Shown: positions 15,952 through 25,550 of the stretch, piece after piece
Layout of the letters: every line of letters begins with the position of its first letter
Position numbering within the stretch: position 1 is the first letter of the stretch
From: CAZAGA01 sp041912175
Lineage (GTDB): Bacteria > Chloroflexota > Anaerolineae > Anaerolineales > UBA4823
Assembly (NCBI GenBank): GCA_041912175.1
Contig: JAYRNN010000015.1
Span: forward strand, 1 to 64,000
Reading direction: 5' to 3'
Length of the DNA stretch: 64,000 nt
Made by a program: the position numbers and the translations under genes
The notes under the pieces: generated by a model
Database searches by the model: none
Told to the model about the DNA's origin: nothing
What the model saw: the letters and a program-made list of their open reading frames with translations, nothing else

Positions 15952-16749
15952 TTAAAATTTTGACCGCATGGGCCGTCCATCGCCTTGGTTGCGGACCATC
16001 ATGATTTCTGCCAGGATGCTGACTGCAATTTCTTCGGGCGTTTCAGCGTTCAGTTCAAGCCCAATCGGAGAATGGACGCGTTTCAACTTTTCTTCTGGGA
16101 CGCCGTTTTCCAACATTTGCTTTCGGGCTACAGACCAACGGCGCTGTGAACCGATCACTCCAATATAGACAGCCGGAGCATCCAGCAGCGCTGGCAGCCC
16201 CTGTACATCGATATTCGATCCGCGTGTGGTAAGCACCAGGTAGGTCCAGGGTGTGATTTCAAGCTGTGTGGGCAGCTCAGCCATTGGACAGACGAGATAG
16301 ACATCTGCACCGGGAGTGTTCTGCGGGGTCATGAAATCTGGCCGGTCATCGCAAGCGACCACGTGGAAGCCAAGCCATTTGGCCAGGAATACGACCGCCT
16401 TGCCGACGTGCCCGCTGCCGATTACTACCAGGGTTGGTTTTGGGAGAACCGGTTCCACATACACCTCCAATTGGCCACCGCACACGCCCGGGTCGCCGCG
16501 GCCTGGATCGACCATCGAATATTCAATCAAGCGTGGCCGGCCATCTGTTATCGCCTGCAACGCCTCTCTAATCACGCGATTCTCCATTTCGCCGCCGCCG
16601 ATTGTACCGACCAGGCTGCCATCGGGATAAACCAACATTTTGCTCCCCGTATGGCGCGGCGTGGAACCCTGGCTGCGTACAACCGTGCATAAAACCCCGG
16701 CCCGGTTGGCAGTCTCTAACTCAGCTAAAGCCTGAAAAACCGTTTTCAT
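15952..16749 (-). CDS. XdhC-family molybdenum cofactor insertion/maturation factor
   Basis: A 265-residue XdhC/CoxF-family protein. The N-terminal XdhC domain carries VVRSQGSTPRHTGSKMLVYPDG and GTIGGGEMENRVI. The C-terminal Rossmann domain carries LVVIGSGHVGKAVVFLAKWLGFHVVACDDRP and IGVIGSQRRW. XdhC proteins bind molybdopterin, promote sulfuration of the Mo centre and help insert it into xanthine dehydrogenase-type enzymes; they are not subunits of the final enzyme. Its place between the molybdenum hydroxylase genes fits that job. Confidence 0.92.
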   Translation of the reverse strand: MKTVFQALAELETANRAGVLCTVVRSQGSTPRHTGSKMLVYPDGSLVGTIGGGEMENRVIREALQAITDGRPRLIEYSMVDPGRGDPGVCGGQLEVYVEPVLPKPTLVVIGSGHVGKAVVFLAKWLGFHVVACDDRPDFMTPQNTPGADVYLVCPMAELPTQLEITPWTYLVLTTRGSNIDVQGLPALLDAPAVYIGVIGSQRRWSVARKQMLENGVPEEKLKRVHSPIGLELNAETPEEIAVSILAEIMMVRNQGDGRPMRSKF

Positions 16750-16780
16750 GAAAGCAATACTCCCTGGTTAGCAAAAATCA

Positions 16781-18127
16781 TTAACCGGTTAACAAACCTA
16801 AGATGACCGGCAGAAGCTGTTTCTTACGCGAGACCACGCCTTCAGCCAGGCGCGTTCCGTCCGGCTGCCTGGGGTAAGGTAATTCGGCCAAAACTGGCGG
16901 TTCGTTCACAAACAATAGCCGGCTGGTGTTGTCGACCACATCGGTGACCATCAGCAGTGCAAAATCCAATTTGCGTTGGTTGCGTAATTCATCCAGAGCC
17001 ATACACAAGTCTTCGAGATGGTCATGAAGTTGCAAAAGATTAGTTACTTCGACCTGGGAGGCGGCAAAGTTGAGACCGCCGGCTTCATATACTTTCAAAT
17101 CGCTGTTGACAATCTCGGCTGGAGGGCGTGTTTCCAGACCCGCGCCTGAGCGTAAAACTTGCTGGCCAAAGGTTTGCAGCGTCTCGCCCGGCAGAGGGCC
17201 GTTTTTGATAAAAGCCCAGCGCGCCAGGCGTTCGGCTGCTCGCCGGTCGCGTGGGGTGGTGGTGGGCGAGGTCAGGATCAGCGTATCTGCCAGCATGCCT
17301 GCCAGCAGCATCCCCGCGATGGGTGGGGGGGCGCTTAATCCGGCGTCTTCGATGCGTTCGGTAACCAGAGTGCTGGTGCTGCCTACGATATCGACCGTAA
17401 AACGGATCGGGCTATGGGTGGAGATATTTCCCAACCGGTGATGATCGAGTATCTCGAGCAGCTCGGCCTCTTCTAATGATCCAAGCGCCTGACCAGGCTC
17501 GTTGTGGTCCACCAGCACCAGTTTGAGTCGCGGGGGGTTCAATACATCTCTTTGGCGCGCCACGCCCACGTAGTGGCCTTTATCATCCACAATAAGGAAG
17601 TCGTTGTGTTCCTGGCGATGAATCAGGCTGAGTAACTCGCGAATACGGGTAGAGGCGCTGAAGCGCGGTACACCGGTATCCATAGCTTCCCGACAGGGCG
17701 CTTCCAAAATTTCGGCGATGCGCATATCCTGGTATTGGATATTTGGGCCGATAATTTTGCCCAAAAAGTTGAACAGACTTAAACCAGAGATCAGCCCCAA
17801 CGGAGCGCCTTCTTCCGGGTCAACCACTGCCGCCACCCCACCGGTGCGATTGACGATCGCCCACGCTTCACTCAACTGGCTCTCCGGAGCAACAGTGTCG
17901 AGCCGTCGGGCGACGGATTCAAAACGCGGCGAAGCGTCGTTAAGTAACAATGGCGGCTCAAGCCCCAGGCGCTTTAGCACCCAGGTGGTTTGTGGGTTCG
18001 TCGCGCCGGCGCGCGCCGCAATCGCATCCAGGCCGTTATGCTCGCGCAACAACCAGGCATAACCAATCGCCGCCGCGATCGAGTCTGTATCCGGGTTCAC
18101 ATGACCGATCACATAAACTCTATCCAT
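16781..18127 (-). CDS. CBS-domain DHH-type manganese-dependent inorganic pyrophosphatase
   Basis: A 448-residue family II pyrophosphatase. The N-terminal DHH domain begins VIGHVNPDTDSI, with metal ligands H9, D13 and D15. Two CBS modules interrupt it at about residues 70-190 (GGVAAVVDPEEGAPLGLIS, HNDFLIVDDKGHYVGVA). LVLVDHNEPGQAL and EILDHHRLGN then complete the metal site. The DHHA2 domain ends the protein (RNQRKLDFALLMVTDVVDNTSRLLF). CBS-containing family II enzymes cleave PPi to phosphate and are controlled by adenine nucleotides bound to CBS. Unlike some members there is no DRTGG domain. It lies inside the molybdenum hydroxylase gene run. Confidence 0.91.
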   Translation of the reverse strand: MDRVYVIGHVNPDTDSIAAAIGYAWLLREHNGLDAIAARAGATNPQTTWVLKRLGLEPPLLLNDASPRFESVARRLDTVAPESQLSEAWAIVNRTGGVAAVVDPEEGAPLGLISGLSLFNFLGKIIGPNIQYQDMRIAEILEAPCREAMDTGVPRFSASTRIRELLSLIHRQEHNDFLIVDDKGHYVGVARQRDVLNPPRLKLVLVDHNEPGQALGSLEEAELLEILDHHRLGNISTHSPIRFTVDIVGSTSTLVTERIEDAGLSAPPPIAGMLLAGMLADTLILTSPTTTPRDRRAAERLARWAFIKNGPLPGETLQTFGQQVLRSGAGLETRPPAEIVNSDLKVYEAGGLNFAASQVEVTNLLQLHDHLEDLCMALDELRNQRKLDFALLMVTDVVDNTSRLLFVNEPPVLAELPYPRQPDGTRLAEGVVSRKKQLLPVILGLLTG

Positions 18128-18202
18128 AGCCCATCCTTATCGTAATGCACGGGGATCTTGGTATCATTGAGCGTTACACGTTCGACAAATCCAGTATCCG
18201 GT

Positions 18203-21200
18203 CTACTTTTTTATCGCTCGCCACACTTTTTCCGGCGTGATTGGGATCTCATCGATTTGCGCGCCGCAGGCATCCAGGATGGCATTGCCTACCGCTGGCG
18301 CGACGCCATCCATAGGGATCTCGGCTACGGCTTTGACGCCAAAAGGATGGGACGGCTCGAAAGTCTCGACAAAGATCGTTTCAAGCTCGGGCATCTCGTG
18401 CGCCTGGAAAATATGGTAGTCACGTAGGTTGCGCTCGCGTGCCCGTCCCATCTCATCATACCGCATTTCCTCGCAAACCGCATAGCCCAGGGCCTGGGTC
18501 ATCCCACCTTCTATCTGACCGGAGGCGGTGACGGGGTTAACGATCACACCCGCATCGACTGCCATAACCAGCCTGTCTACTGTAGCCTGACCGGTCTGGA
18601 TATCAACGGTGACCTCGGCGAATTGAGCGGCGAAGGGCGGCGGCGACACCGGCGACTTATAGGAAGCTACCGCCATAATCTGTTCCTGGTCTGCATGGTG
18701 CAGAGCATCGTGGGCGATGGCAGCCAGGCTCACCGAACGACCATCCGGCGTGGTGGCGTTTCGTTCCTTCAGGCGGATGTCTGAGGGTTGAACTTCGAAG
18801 GTTTCATCTTTCAGGTTCATCATATTGGCCGCCCGGATTTTGATGCGCTCAGCGACTTTTTCGGCGGCCTGTACAACTGCCGTTCCTGAGATATAGGTCG
18901 TGCTGGAAGCATAGGCGCCCTTATCGAAGGGGGTGAAATCGGTATCAGAGGAGTAGGTAATGATATCCTCGATCGGCGTGCCCAGGATTTCGGCGGCCAT
19001 TTGCGCCAGGACCGTATCTGAACCGGTGCCCAGGTCAGTAGCGCCGATCAGAAGGTTAAATGAGCCATCATCGTTCATCTTAATGCTGGCGCCGCCCATA
19101 TCGAGGTAAGGGATGGCCGTACCCTGCATCACCATAGCCACGCCGATCCCTTTATGCAGGTGCGGCTTTCCGGGATGCTGACGCCATTCTGGATTGCCGT
19201 ATTTCTGATCCCAGCCGATGGCAGCCTTGCCCTGGCGGACGCATTCTTCCAATCCGCAGGTTTCGATGGTTTCCGGGCGCGGTTCGCGGCCTTCACTCCA
19301 GGCGGTGCTGAATGGGTGCAGCTCGCCGGCGCGCAAAGCATTCTTAAGGCGAAATTCTAGCGCATCCAGGCCCAACTGGCGCGCAATTTTCTCCATATGG
19401 CGCTCCAGCGGCCAGTAGCCTTGGGGGACGCCGTAACCCCGGTAGGCGCCGGCGGGTGGGTGATTGGTATAAACTACGTCGGCATAGAAACGGATGTTGG
19501 GAGACATACGGTAAGGCCCGTCGCCAACGTAGAGCGCCATGGCTTTATGCCCGGTGTTGCCTGTGACGGTCAGGGCGTGGCAACCGTAGGCGCCAGTGTC
19601 GCTCAGGGCGTACATGGCGTTGGCGGTCAGTGTTCCGTCTCGCTTGACGCCGGTTTTCAGGCGCACGCGCATCGGGTGGCGCGAACGCGCGGCAATAAAT
19701 TCTTCCTCGCGCGTCGTTTCATAAATAACCGGCCGGCCGGTCGCAATCGTGAGATGCGCAGCGACGTCTTCCACCAGGATCTCCTGTTTGCCGCCAAAAC
19801 CGCCGCCAATGCGCGGCTTGATCACGCGGATACGCTTGACCGGTAGACCCAGCACCGGCGCCAGGACGCGGCGGGCGTGGAAAGGCACCTGGGTGCTGGT
19901 TCGGATGACCAGGCGGTCATCTTCATCCCAATAGGTGATGACGACGTGCGGTTCGATGTGCGCCTGCTGAACTTTAGGGACCTCGTATTCATCTTCGAAG
20001 ATGAAATCTGCCTCGGCAAAGCCTTTTTCCACATCTCCGATATCAATGCGGATCTCGGCGGCCAGGTTTTTGTCAGGGTCAGAGTCGGCAAAATTGACAT
20101 ATTCGATCTCATCATGCAAGCGTACCGCACCTGGCTGCATGGCCAGTCCTGGATCGAGGATGGCCGGCAGGATCTCATATTCCACATCGATCAGCTCCAA
20201 AGCCCGGCTGGCGATCTCTTCTGTTTCAGCAGCTACGAAAGCAACCCGATCGCCCACAAAGCGCACTTTATGATCCAATGAAAATGAATCCAACGGACCC
20301 GGGATGGGATCGGATTGCCCGGCGGTCGAATACACCACGCGCGGGATATCCTGCCAGGTGAGCACGGCGGCCACTCCAGGTAACTGACGCGCCTGGCTGG
20401 CATCGATGCGGACAATCCGGGCGTGGGCATATGGGCTGTGCAATACTTTGGCCACCAGCAGGCCGCGTTTTTCGAAGTCGGCGGTAAAGGCGGGTTTTCC
20501 TTGTACCAGCTTTATCGCATCTACTTTGATTTCTGGTTTGCCCACGCGCTGCCAGGGTTGCACCCCGCCGTGCTGGGGCGTCTGCAGGACTTTCGGCAGC
20601 GTAGGACGGCGAGTAGCTACCTGGGTTGGCGAGGCCGCGCTAGAGATTGTTTCGCCGAACTCGCCTCCAACGACAGGCGCCTCCGGGCTTCCCGGCGGGG
20701 AGAAGATTACTTCACCAAGGTCGCTTGCAAGGCCAGGTCCCTCGTCTGAACCATACGCTTCGCCGCGCAACACTGCCGCGGCCTGTAAAACGGCCTGGAC
20801 GGGTTTCAGATAACCGGTACAACGGCACAGTACCCCCGAGAGCGCCTGGCGCACCTCAGTCTCGCTGGGGTGCGGGTTATGCGCCAATAGCTGGCAGGCA
20901 GCCAGGATCTGGGCCGGAGTGCAGTAGCCGCATTGGATGGCTCCGCTTTCGACGAAGGCAGTTTGCAAAGGGTGTAGCCCGGCCGTGGTCTTCCAACCTT
21001 GTTCCGGGTGTTCGCCCAGGGCCTCGATCGTTTCGAGACTATGCCCGTCGGCCTGAGCGGCCAACATCATGCACGAGTCCACCAGGCGCCCATCCATGAG
21101 CACCGCACAAGCCCCGCATTCGCCGCTCTCGCAGCCGTGCTTAACGCCAAAATAACCGGCCGAACGCAGGACATTGAGCAAGCTGGCTCCTGGAGCAGCC

Positions 21201-21244
21201 TCAAACTCTTGCCACTGGTGATTGATTTGAAAGTTAAGCCTCAT
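18203..21244 (-). CDS. Molybdenum hydroxylase with fused 2Fe-2S and Mo-binding domains (XdhD-like)
   Basis: A 1013-residue aldehyde oxidase/xanthine dehydrogenase-type catalytic subunit. Residues 1-150 hold both 2Fe-2S clusters (C38, C43, C46, C58; C105, C108, C140, C142). A Pro-rich linker of about 80 residues leads to the a/b hammerhead domain (AFTADFEKRGLLVAKVLHSPYAHARI) and the Mo-binding domains: RIGGGFGGKQEI, NHPPAGAYRGYGVPQGYW, TDLGTGSDTVLAQMAAE. The catalytic Glu is in GVKAVAEIPMDG. This layout matches E. coli XdhD. The FAD partner is most likely the product of 24222-24968, with an M16 protease gene between them. The substrate (purine, aldehyde or N-heterocycle) cannot be told. Confidence 0.92.
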   Translation of the reverse strand: MRLNFQINHQWQEFEAAPGASLLNVLRSAGYFGVKHGCESGECGACAVLMDGRLVDSCMMLAAQADGHSLETIEALGEHPEQGWKTTAGLHPLQTAFVESGAIQCGYCTPAQILAACQLLAHNPHPSETEVRQALSGVLCRCTGYLKPVQAVLQAAAVLRGEAYGSDEGPGLASDLGEVIFSPPGSPEAPVVGGEFGETISSAASPTQVATRRPTLPKVLQTPQHGGVQPWQRVGKPEIKVDAIKLVQGKPAFTADFEKRGLLVAKVLHSPYAHARIVRIDASQARQLPGVAAVLTWQDIPRVVYSTAGQSDPIPGPLDSFSLDHKVRFVGDRVAFVAAETEEIASRALELIDVEYEILPAILDPGLAMQPGAVRLHDEIEYVNFADSDPDKNLAAEIRIDIGDVEKGFAEADFIFEDEYEVPKVQQAHIEPHVVITYWDEDDRLVIRTSTQVPFHARRVLAPVLGLPVKRIRVIKPRIGGGFGGKQEILVEDVAAHLTIATGRPVIYETTREEEFIAARSRHPMRVRLKTGVKRDGTLTANAMYALSDTGAYGCHALTVTGNTGHKAMALYVGDGPYRMSPNIRFYADVVYTNHPPAGAYRGYGVPQGYWPLERHMEKIARQLGLDALEFRLKNALRAGELHPFSTAWSEGREPRPETIETCGLEECVRQGKAAIGWDQKYGNPEWRQHPGKPHLHKGIGVAMVMQGTAIPYLDMGGASIKMNDDGSFNLLIGATDLGTGSDTVLAQMAAEILGTPIEDIITYSSDTDFTPFDKGAYASSTTYISGTAVVQAAEKVAERIKIRAANMMNLKDETFEVQPSDIRLKERNATTPDGRSVSLAAIAHDALHHADQEQIMAVASYKSPVSPPPFAAQFAEVTVDIQTGQATVDRLVMAVDAGVIVNPVTASGQIEGGMTQALGYAVCEEMRYDEMGRARERNLRDYHIFQAHEMPELETIFVETFEPSHPFGVKAVAEIPMDGVAPAVGNAILDACGAQIDEIPITPEKVWRAIKK

Positions 21245-21262
21245 TCACAACTCCTTGCAACG

Positions 21263-24199
21263 TTACACTTTCTCAATGGATAGCTCGCAGCCCTGTTCGT
21301 TGGCGGCGTGCAGGTCTTGCTCGGGGCCCATCACCACCACTCGCCCGCGCGCAGCAACCTGCTCAAGCGCCTCGCCAAAGGTATGAAAATCCTGTAAGGT
21401 GGTGGTGAGGATTTGTTCGCGCCTGACCTGGCGCGCAGCCTCGCTATCGCCTGCCAGGTAGCGCGTCATGGAGGTAAAGCCCTTCGCATCCGGCAACTGG
21501 TAGACGTCCATATCGCCGATGGCGCCGACGATGCTTTTGGTCAACTCTGCCTGGCTCAAGCGCTGCACATCCAGTTGCCGTAGGAATTGCCCGGTCTGGT
21601 CGTATATGTGTAGGGTATCCACCAGGTTGGGATCGCGATAAGATAGAAACGTCAATACCCCTGAGCGATGATCGAACAGTGTGAACCCTCCATAAGCGCC
21701 GCCCTGCACGCGCACTTTCTCCCACAGCCAGGTGGTGCGCAAGTAATTGGTGATCACAGCAAATGAGCCATGCATCTTGTAACCGCACTCATATAGATTT
21801 GCTCCTTTGCCAACGTAATTCACCTTGGCGGAAATGGCCAATCCCTGGTCGTGCGCCGGGGGTGTAACCTTCCAGTTCTGAAAAATAGGCTTATCGCCGG
21901 GCAGCGCGCCTAAGAACCCCAGCAGCTTCGGTTGGACACTGTCCCAGCCAGCGCGGTCCAGGGTGACATTCGCCAGCAGGCCATCACGATTTACCAGCAA
22001 AGCCAGCATGTTCTGCAGTCGGGCCAACACAGCCGGCCAGTCCCGCTCGATTTCGTCTGTCAGGCGGCGGAGGAAATACAGATAGCTGACTCCGCCCATT
22101 TGTTCATCCAACCAACCGGATTCGCTAAAGAAGGAACGCAGGCGGGTATTGACAAGACGATGTCCGGCGGGAGTCAGCGCAGCTTCCATCTCCGCCTTTT
22201 CCTCCAATACCATCTGATGGAGGCGTTCGGGATTATCCAGGTGAGGGGAACGCAAAATATCATCCAGGATTTGCAGCAGGTCGGGCGTATGTTCGAAGGT
22301 GGCTTTGCTGCGCAAGAACAGCCAGGCGGCCGCATCTGATTTCCCGGGCAGCGCACTGCTAAAGAATGCGGGCCGGATACCGCCGGTGAGTCGCCCGATG
22401 CGTTGTGATAGGCGGACAAAATCTTCTTGTTGTGTACCCATCTCCAACAGCACACGCCCGAACAAAGACGCGTAGGGCAAGTATTCCTGGGGTAGCAAGT
22501 GCAGATCCAGGCCCAGGTCCAGGTAGACGATGCCGTTGGTGGATAAATCATGGAACAGGATGCGAGCGCCATCCTGCTGCAACGTCTCGATCGGAATGAG
22601 TTTGTTCTGGCGCTGGAGATCATCCAGGCGCAAACTGGGGATGGTCGCCAGGGCTTCTGGTGAGTCGGGTGTTTCTTGGTATAGGTTAAGCTGGCGAGTA
22701 TTTTCTAACGCGGCTTGCAAACGTTGTGCGTCCATCGTGGCGCGAATCCCGGCCAGCTTTTCTGTTTCGACCTCTTCGAGGCGTGCGTTAAGCCCGGGCT
22801 CGGGCAGCATGATTATAGTGGTACGGTGTGTGTTATCCAGAAAATATTGGCGGATCAGGTCTTCGAAATATAGCTCGCCGGCAGCCAGGCGCGCCTTAAT
22901 GGCTTGCAGTGGCGCTTCGAAGGCCAAAGGCGCCAGGGGATCGCCGTCATACAGCCAGGTGGTCAGGCTGCGCAGCATTAAGAGCAGTCCGCGCGGAAAT
23001 GCACCGGTATTGTTCTCTCGTAAGCGGAATTCGATCGTATTTAAGGCAGCCATTACAGCTTGCGGATCGATGCCATCCTGAGCAAGCTGCACCAAAGTGG
23101 CGAGCACTAGAGCTTCGACTTTTTCGAAGTTAGCTTGCCCTGCTTCGTCTGCGCTGTCTATCCCTTTCAGGCCCGTGGAAAAGATCATCTGGCGCAGGTC
23201 GCTATCCAGGCCGCCTCCTGCCAGGTCCTCGCCCAGGCCAGAGTCGATCAGCGCTTTGCGCAATGGCGAGGCAGGTGTTCCGATTAAGATGTATGCCAGG
23301 ATATTCAGCCCAAGGTTGCGTTCCATTTCCAATGGTTCTGGCAGCAACCAATTGACCACCAGCATGCCTTTCTTCCCATCCTGCTCGTCGCCTGCGTCGT
23401 AGGCAATCGTCTGGCGCCTGGGCTGGGGGAAGCGCGCTTGCAACGGGATGGCCGAATCGACCTGGCGGGAGCCAAAACTCTGCAAAGCCAGGTCCATACG
23501 GCGTAGACGTTCTTCAGGGTCATCATCACCATAGAAATAGATGCGCGCATTCGAAGGGTGGTAATACGTTTCGTGAAAGGCTTTGAACTGGGGATAGGTC
23601 AAGTCTGGGATATAGCGCGGGTCGCCGCCTGAGTCGACGCCATACGGATTGTCTGGGAAAAGCGATTGCTGGGCATAGCGACCGAGCAAGCTGTCCGGCG
23701 AGGAGTAAGCGCCTTTCATTTCATTGAAAACCACGCCTTTAAAGACCAGGGGGGCTTCCAGGTCGTCCAGCTCGTAATGCCAGCCTTCCTGATCCAGGGT
23801 ACGCGGCTCGATTAAGGGATGGAAGACAGCGTCGATATACACGTCGATCAGATTGTAAAAATCCTGCAGGTTTTGACTGGCTACCGGATAGCAGGTTTTG
23901 TCGGGGAAGGTCATGGCGTTCAGGAAGGTATTCAATGAACCTTTGACCAGCTCCACAAAGGGCTCTTTGACCGGGTATTTGCGTGATCCACACAAGACGG
24001 CGTGCTCCATAATATGGGCGACGCCGGTAGAATCGGATGGCGGTGTGCGAAAAGTGACCCCAAAAACCTTATTTTCATCCGCGTTTTCCATGGAAAGCAA
24101 TTGCGCCCCGCTCTGCATGTGCCGGTAGAGACGGGCCTGGGTATTCAGCTCGGGGAGTTCCTGCTCTTTAATCAGAATAAAACCATGGGTTTCGTTCAT
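21263..24199 (-). CDS. M16C-type zinc metalloprotease (presequence protease/PreP-like)
   Basis: A 978-residue insulinase-family protease. The inverted zinc motif HxxEH is at residues 62-66 (HIMEH), followed by the family block LCGSRKYPVKEPFVEL and KGSLNTFLNAMTFPDKTCYP. A third ligand is expected in VVFNEMKGAYSSPDS. The length and the four-lobe layout match PreP, which degrades short peptides inside a closed chamber. No signal peptide is seen, so it acts in the cytoplasm. It sits between the FAD subunit and the Mo subunit of a molybdenum hydroxylase, 18 bases from one and 22 from the other. That is an odd insertion and suggests co-transcription. Confidence 0.92.
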   Translation of the reverse strand: MNETHGFILIKEQELPELNTQARLYRHMQSGAQLLSMENADENKVFGVTFRTPPSDSTGVAHIMEHAVLCGSRKYPVKEPFVELVKGSLNTFLNAMTFPDKTCYPVASQNLQDFYNLIDVYIDAVFHPLIEPRTLDQEGWHYELDDLEAPLVFKGVVFNEMKGAYSSPDSLLGRYAQQSLFPDNPYGVDSGGDPRYIPDLTYPQFKAFHETYYHPSNARIYFYGDDDPEERLRRMDLALQSFGSRQVDSAIPLQARFPQPRRQTIAYDAGDEQDGKKGMLVVNWLLPEPLEMERNLGLNILAYILIGTPASPLRKALIDSGLGEDLAGGGLDSDLRQMIFSTGLKGIDSADEAGQANFEKVEALVLATLVQLAQDGIDPQAVMAALNTIEFRLRENNTGAFPRGLLLMLRSLTTWLYDGDPLAPLAFEAPLQAIKARLAAGELYFEDLIRQYFLDNTHRTTIIMLPEPGLNARLEEVETEKLAGIRATMDAQRLQAALENTRQLNLYQETPDSPEALATIPSLRLDDLQRQNKLIPIETLQQDGARILFHDLSTNGIVYLDLGLDLHLLPQEYLPYASLFGRVLLEMGTQQEDFVRLSQRIGRLTGGIRPAFFSSALPGKSDAAAWLFLRSKATFEHTPDLLQILDDILRSPHLDNPERLHQMVLEEKAEMEAALTPAGHRLVNTRLRSFFSESGWLDEQMGGVSYLYFLRRLTDEIERDWPAVLARLQNMLALLVNRDGLLANVTLDRAGWDSVQPKLLGFLGALPGDKPIFQNWKVTPPAHDQGLAISAKVNYVGKGANLYECGYKMHGSFAVITNYLRTTWLWEKVRVQGGAYGGFTLFDHRSGVLTFLSYRDPNLVDTLHIYDQTGQFLRQLDVQRLSQAELTKSIVGAIGDMDVYQLPDAKGFTSMTRYLAGDSEAARQVRREQILTTTLQDFHTFGEALEQVAARGRVVVMGPEQDLHAANEQGCELSIEKV

Positions 24200-24221
24200 T
24201 CCATCTGTCCTATGTTACCCA

Positions 24222-24968
24222 TTACACTTTACCGAGCGCTCTTTCTGCCAGTACCCCCGCCATCTCCTCGCGGTACTCGGCCGAAGCCCATTTGTCGCCG
24301 GCCTGGCTGTAAGCGCTGCGAGCAGCCACATCAATACCAGAGGGCTCGCCGCCATCGAAGGCCAGGCTGGGAGCGCTGCCAAAACCGCCCAGCGCCAGGC
24401 GGGTCCGGCCTGAAGGCCATCTGGCCGCGGCGGCGCACACCAGGGGTAGGTCGGCCGGCGTGCGTGCTACGTATTCGTAAGCCAGAGTGACGTTGAGCGG
24501 CAGGACGATCTGCGTGATCAGCCGTCCCTGCAGGCGTCGAGCGCGCAAGGGTAGTAGATCTCCCAGTGAAACCTGCTCCGAGCCGGGCAGGATGGTCAAG
24601 AACGCGTCCAGTGCCAGCAGTGCGGTGGCAAACGGCGAGCGCCCACTTGCAGCAACCAGCGTGCCCGCCGTGCTGGCGACCTGGCGTAGATTATGCGTCG
24701 CTTCGAGCTGGATAACCTTTTTTAGAGCATCCGGGGTTGGGCCATCCAGCAGAGTTTGCAAAGTGACCATTGCCCCGATCTCCAGGGTATTGCCGCGTTG
24801 GACGATTTGATCCAGGCCGAGGGCCTGTAAATCGACCACAGCCAGGGGAATGCTGGTTGTGCGATCGAGCGCTGTACCACCCGCCAGGGGCAGGCTGAGC
24901 GGCTGATTGCGAGTAAGCAGCGCTACAGCGTCATCCAGATTGGTCGGACGATGATATTCTGTGATCAT
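24222..24968 (-). CDS. FAD-binding subunit of a molybdenum hydroxylase (CoxM/YgfM-like)
   Basis: A 248-residue FAD subunit. The FAD pyrophosphate loop is LPLAGGTALDR, weaker than the usual AGGTDL. The second FAD motif reads TAGTLVAASGRSPFATALLALDA, where most relatives have GTIGGN. The C-terminal signature is SAEYREEMAGVLAERAL. At 248 residues it is shorter than the usual 280-300 because the region after the second motif is compact. It probably passes electrons from the 2Fe-2S/Mo fusion at 18203-21244 to NAD or another acceptor. It overlaps the upstream thioesterase by four bases (ATGA). Confidence 0.87.
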   Translation of the reverse strand: MITEYHRPTNLDDAVALLTRNQPLSLPLAGGTALDRTTSIPLAVVDLQALGLDQIVQRGNTLEIGAMVTLQTLLDGPTPDALKKVIQLEATHNLRQVASTAGTLVAASGRSPFATALLALDAFLTILPGSEQVSLGDLLPLRARRLQGRLITQIVLPLNVTLAYEYVARTPADLPLVCAAAARWPSGRTRLALGGFGSAPSLAFDGGEPSGIDVAARSAYSQAGDKWASAEYREEMAGVLAERALGKV

Positions 24969-25534
24969 AACCCTTCTTCTCCGTAGACCCGCCAGCCAAG
25001 TGCATCCAGGTCGACATTGTCGATCATTCCGCTGGGCACATCCGCCAGGAGCGCCTCCGCCTCGGCAAGCAGCTCGCCATCCTGGCTATAGATAGCACTG
25101 TTGGCTTCAGCATAGCGCCCTTTGCTGGGACCGGCCTGGCCAACCAATCGCAAGGGCTGTCCGGTTGGCACGTTGCGACGGTAACGTACCTTCAATTGAG
25201 CGGTGAACATAAAACGGGGGGTCTCGCCGTTGCCCATATGGGAACGGCCGGCCACCTCGTCCAACATGGCGGCAATAATCCCACCGTGGGTGATGCCGGG
25301 ATAGCCTTGAAAATGCTCCGGTAGCGTTACTTCGGCGTTAACCTCGCCAGGAGTGGTCTCGAAGAAGCGCAGGTGAAGGCCGACCGGGTTTGAGACGCCG
25401 CACACAAAACAGTGCTGAGAACTGGGTTGGAGAGCTGCGGCAGGTATATGGCTGTCGTTTTGCATCGAGGGTGACAATCCTTTCATTGGTTTAGGCCTGG
25501 GAAAGATGAAATCAAGCGGTGCCTTATTATACAT
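24965..25534 (-). CDS. PaaI-type hotdog-fold thioesterase
   Basis: A protein of up to 189 residues with one hotdog domain. The PaaI catalytic region is YPGITHGGIIAAMLDEVAGR, where HGG and the Asp on the central helix are the usual active-site elements. Before it is HCFVCGVSNPVGLHLRF, a Cys pair seen in many relatives. It probably cleaves an acyl-CoA thioester; the acyl group is unknown. The start is uncertain: Met codons at 25534, 25486 and 25465 are possible, and a good RBS (AAAGGA) best fits 25465. Its stop overlaps the start of the FAD subunit gene, so they are coupled. Confidence 0.85.
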   Translation of the reverse strand: MYNKAPLDFIFPRPKPMKGLSPSMQNDSHIPAAALQPSSQHCFVCGVSNPVGLHLRFFETTPGEVNAEVTLPEHFQGYPGITHGGIIAAMLDEVAGRSHMGNGETPRFMFTAQLKVRYRRNVPTGQPLRLVGQAGPSKGRYAEANSAIYSQDGELLAEAEALLADVPSGMIDNVDLDALGWRVYGEEGL

Positions 25535-25550
25535 CGCGGGAGACGGGTCT

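Noticed and set aside
20406..21099. Plus-strand open frames inside the molybdenum hydroxylase gene
   Set aside because: They are high-GC shadows of the real gene; no family resemblance or ribosome-binding site.
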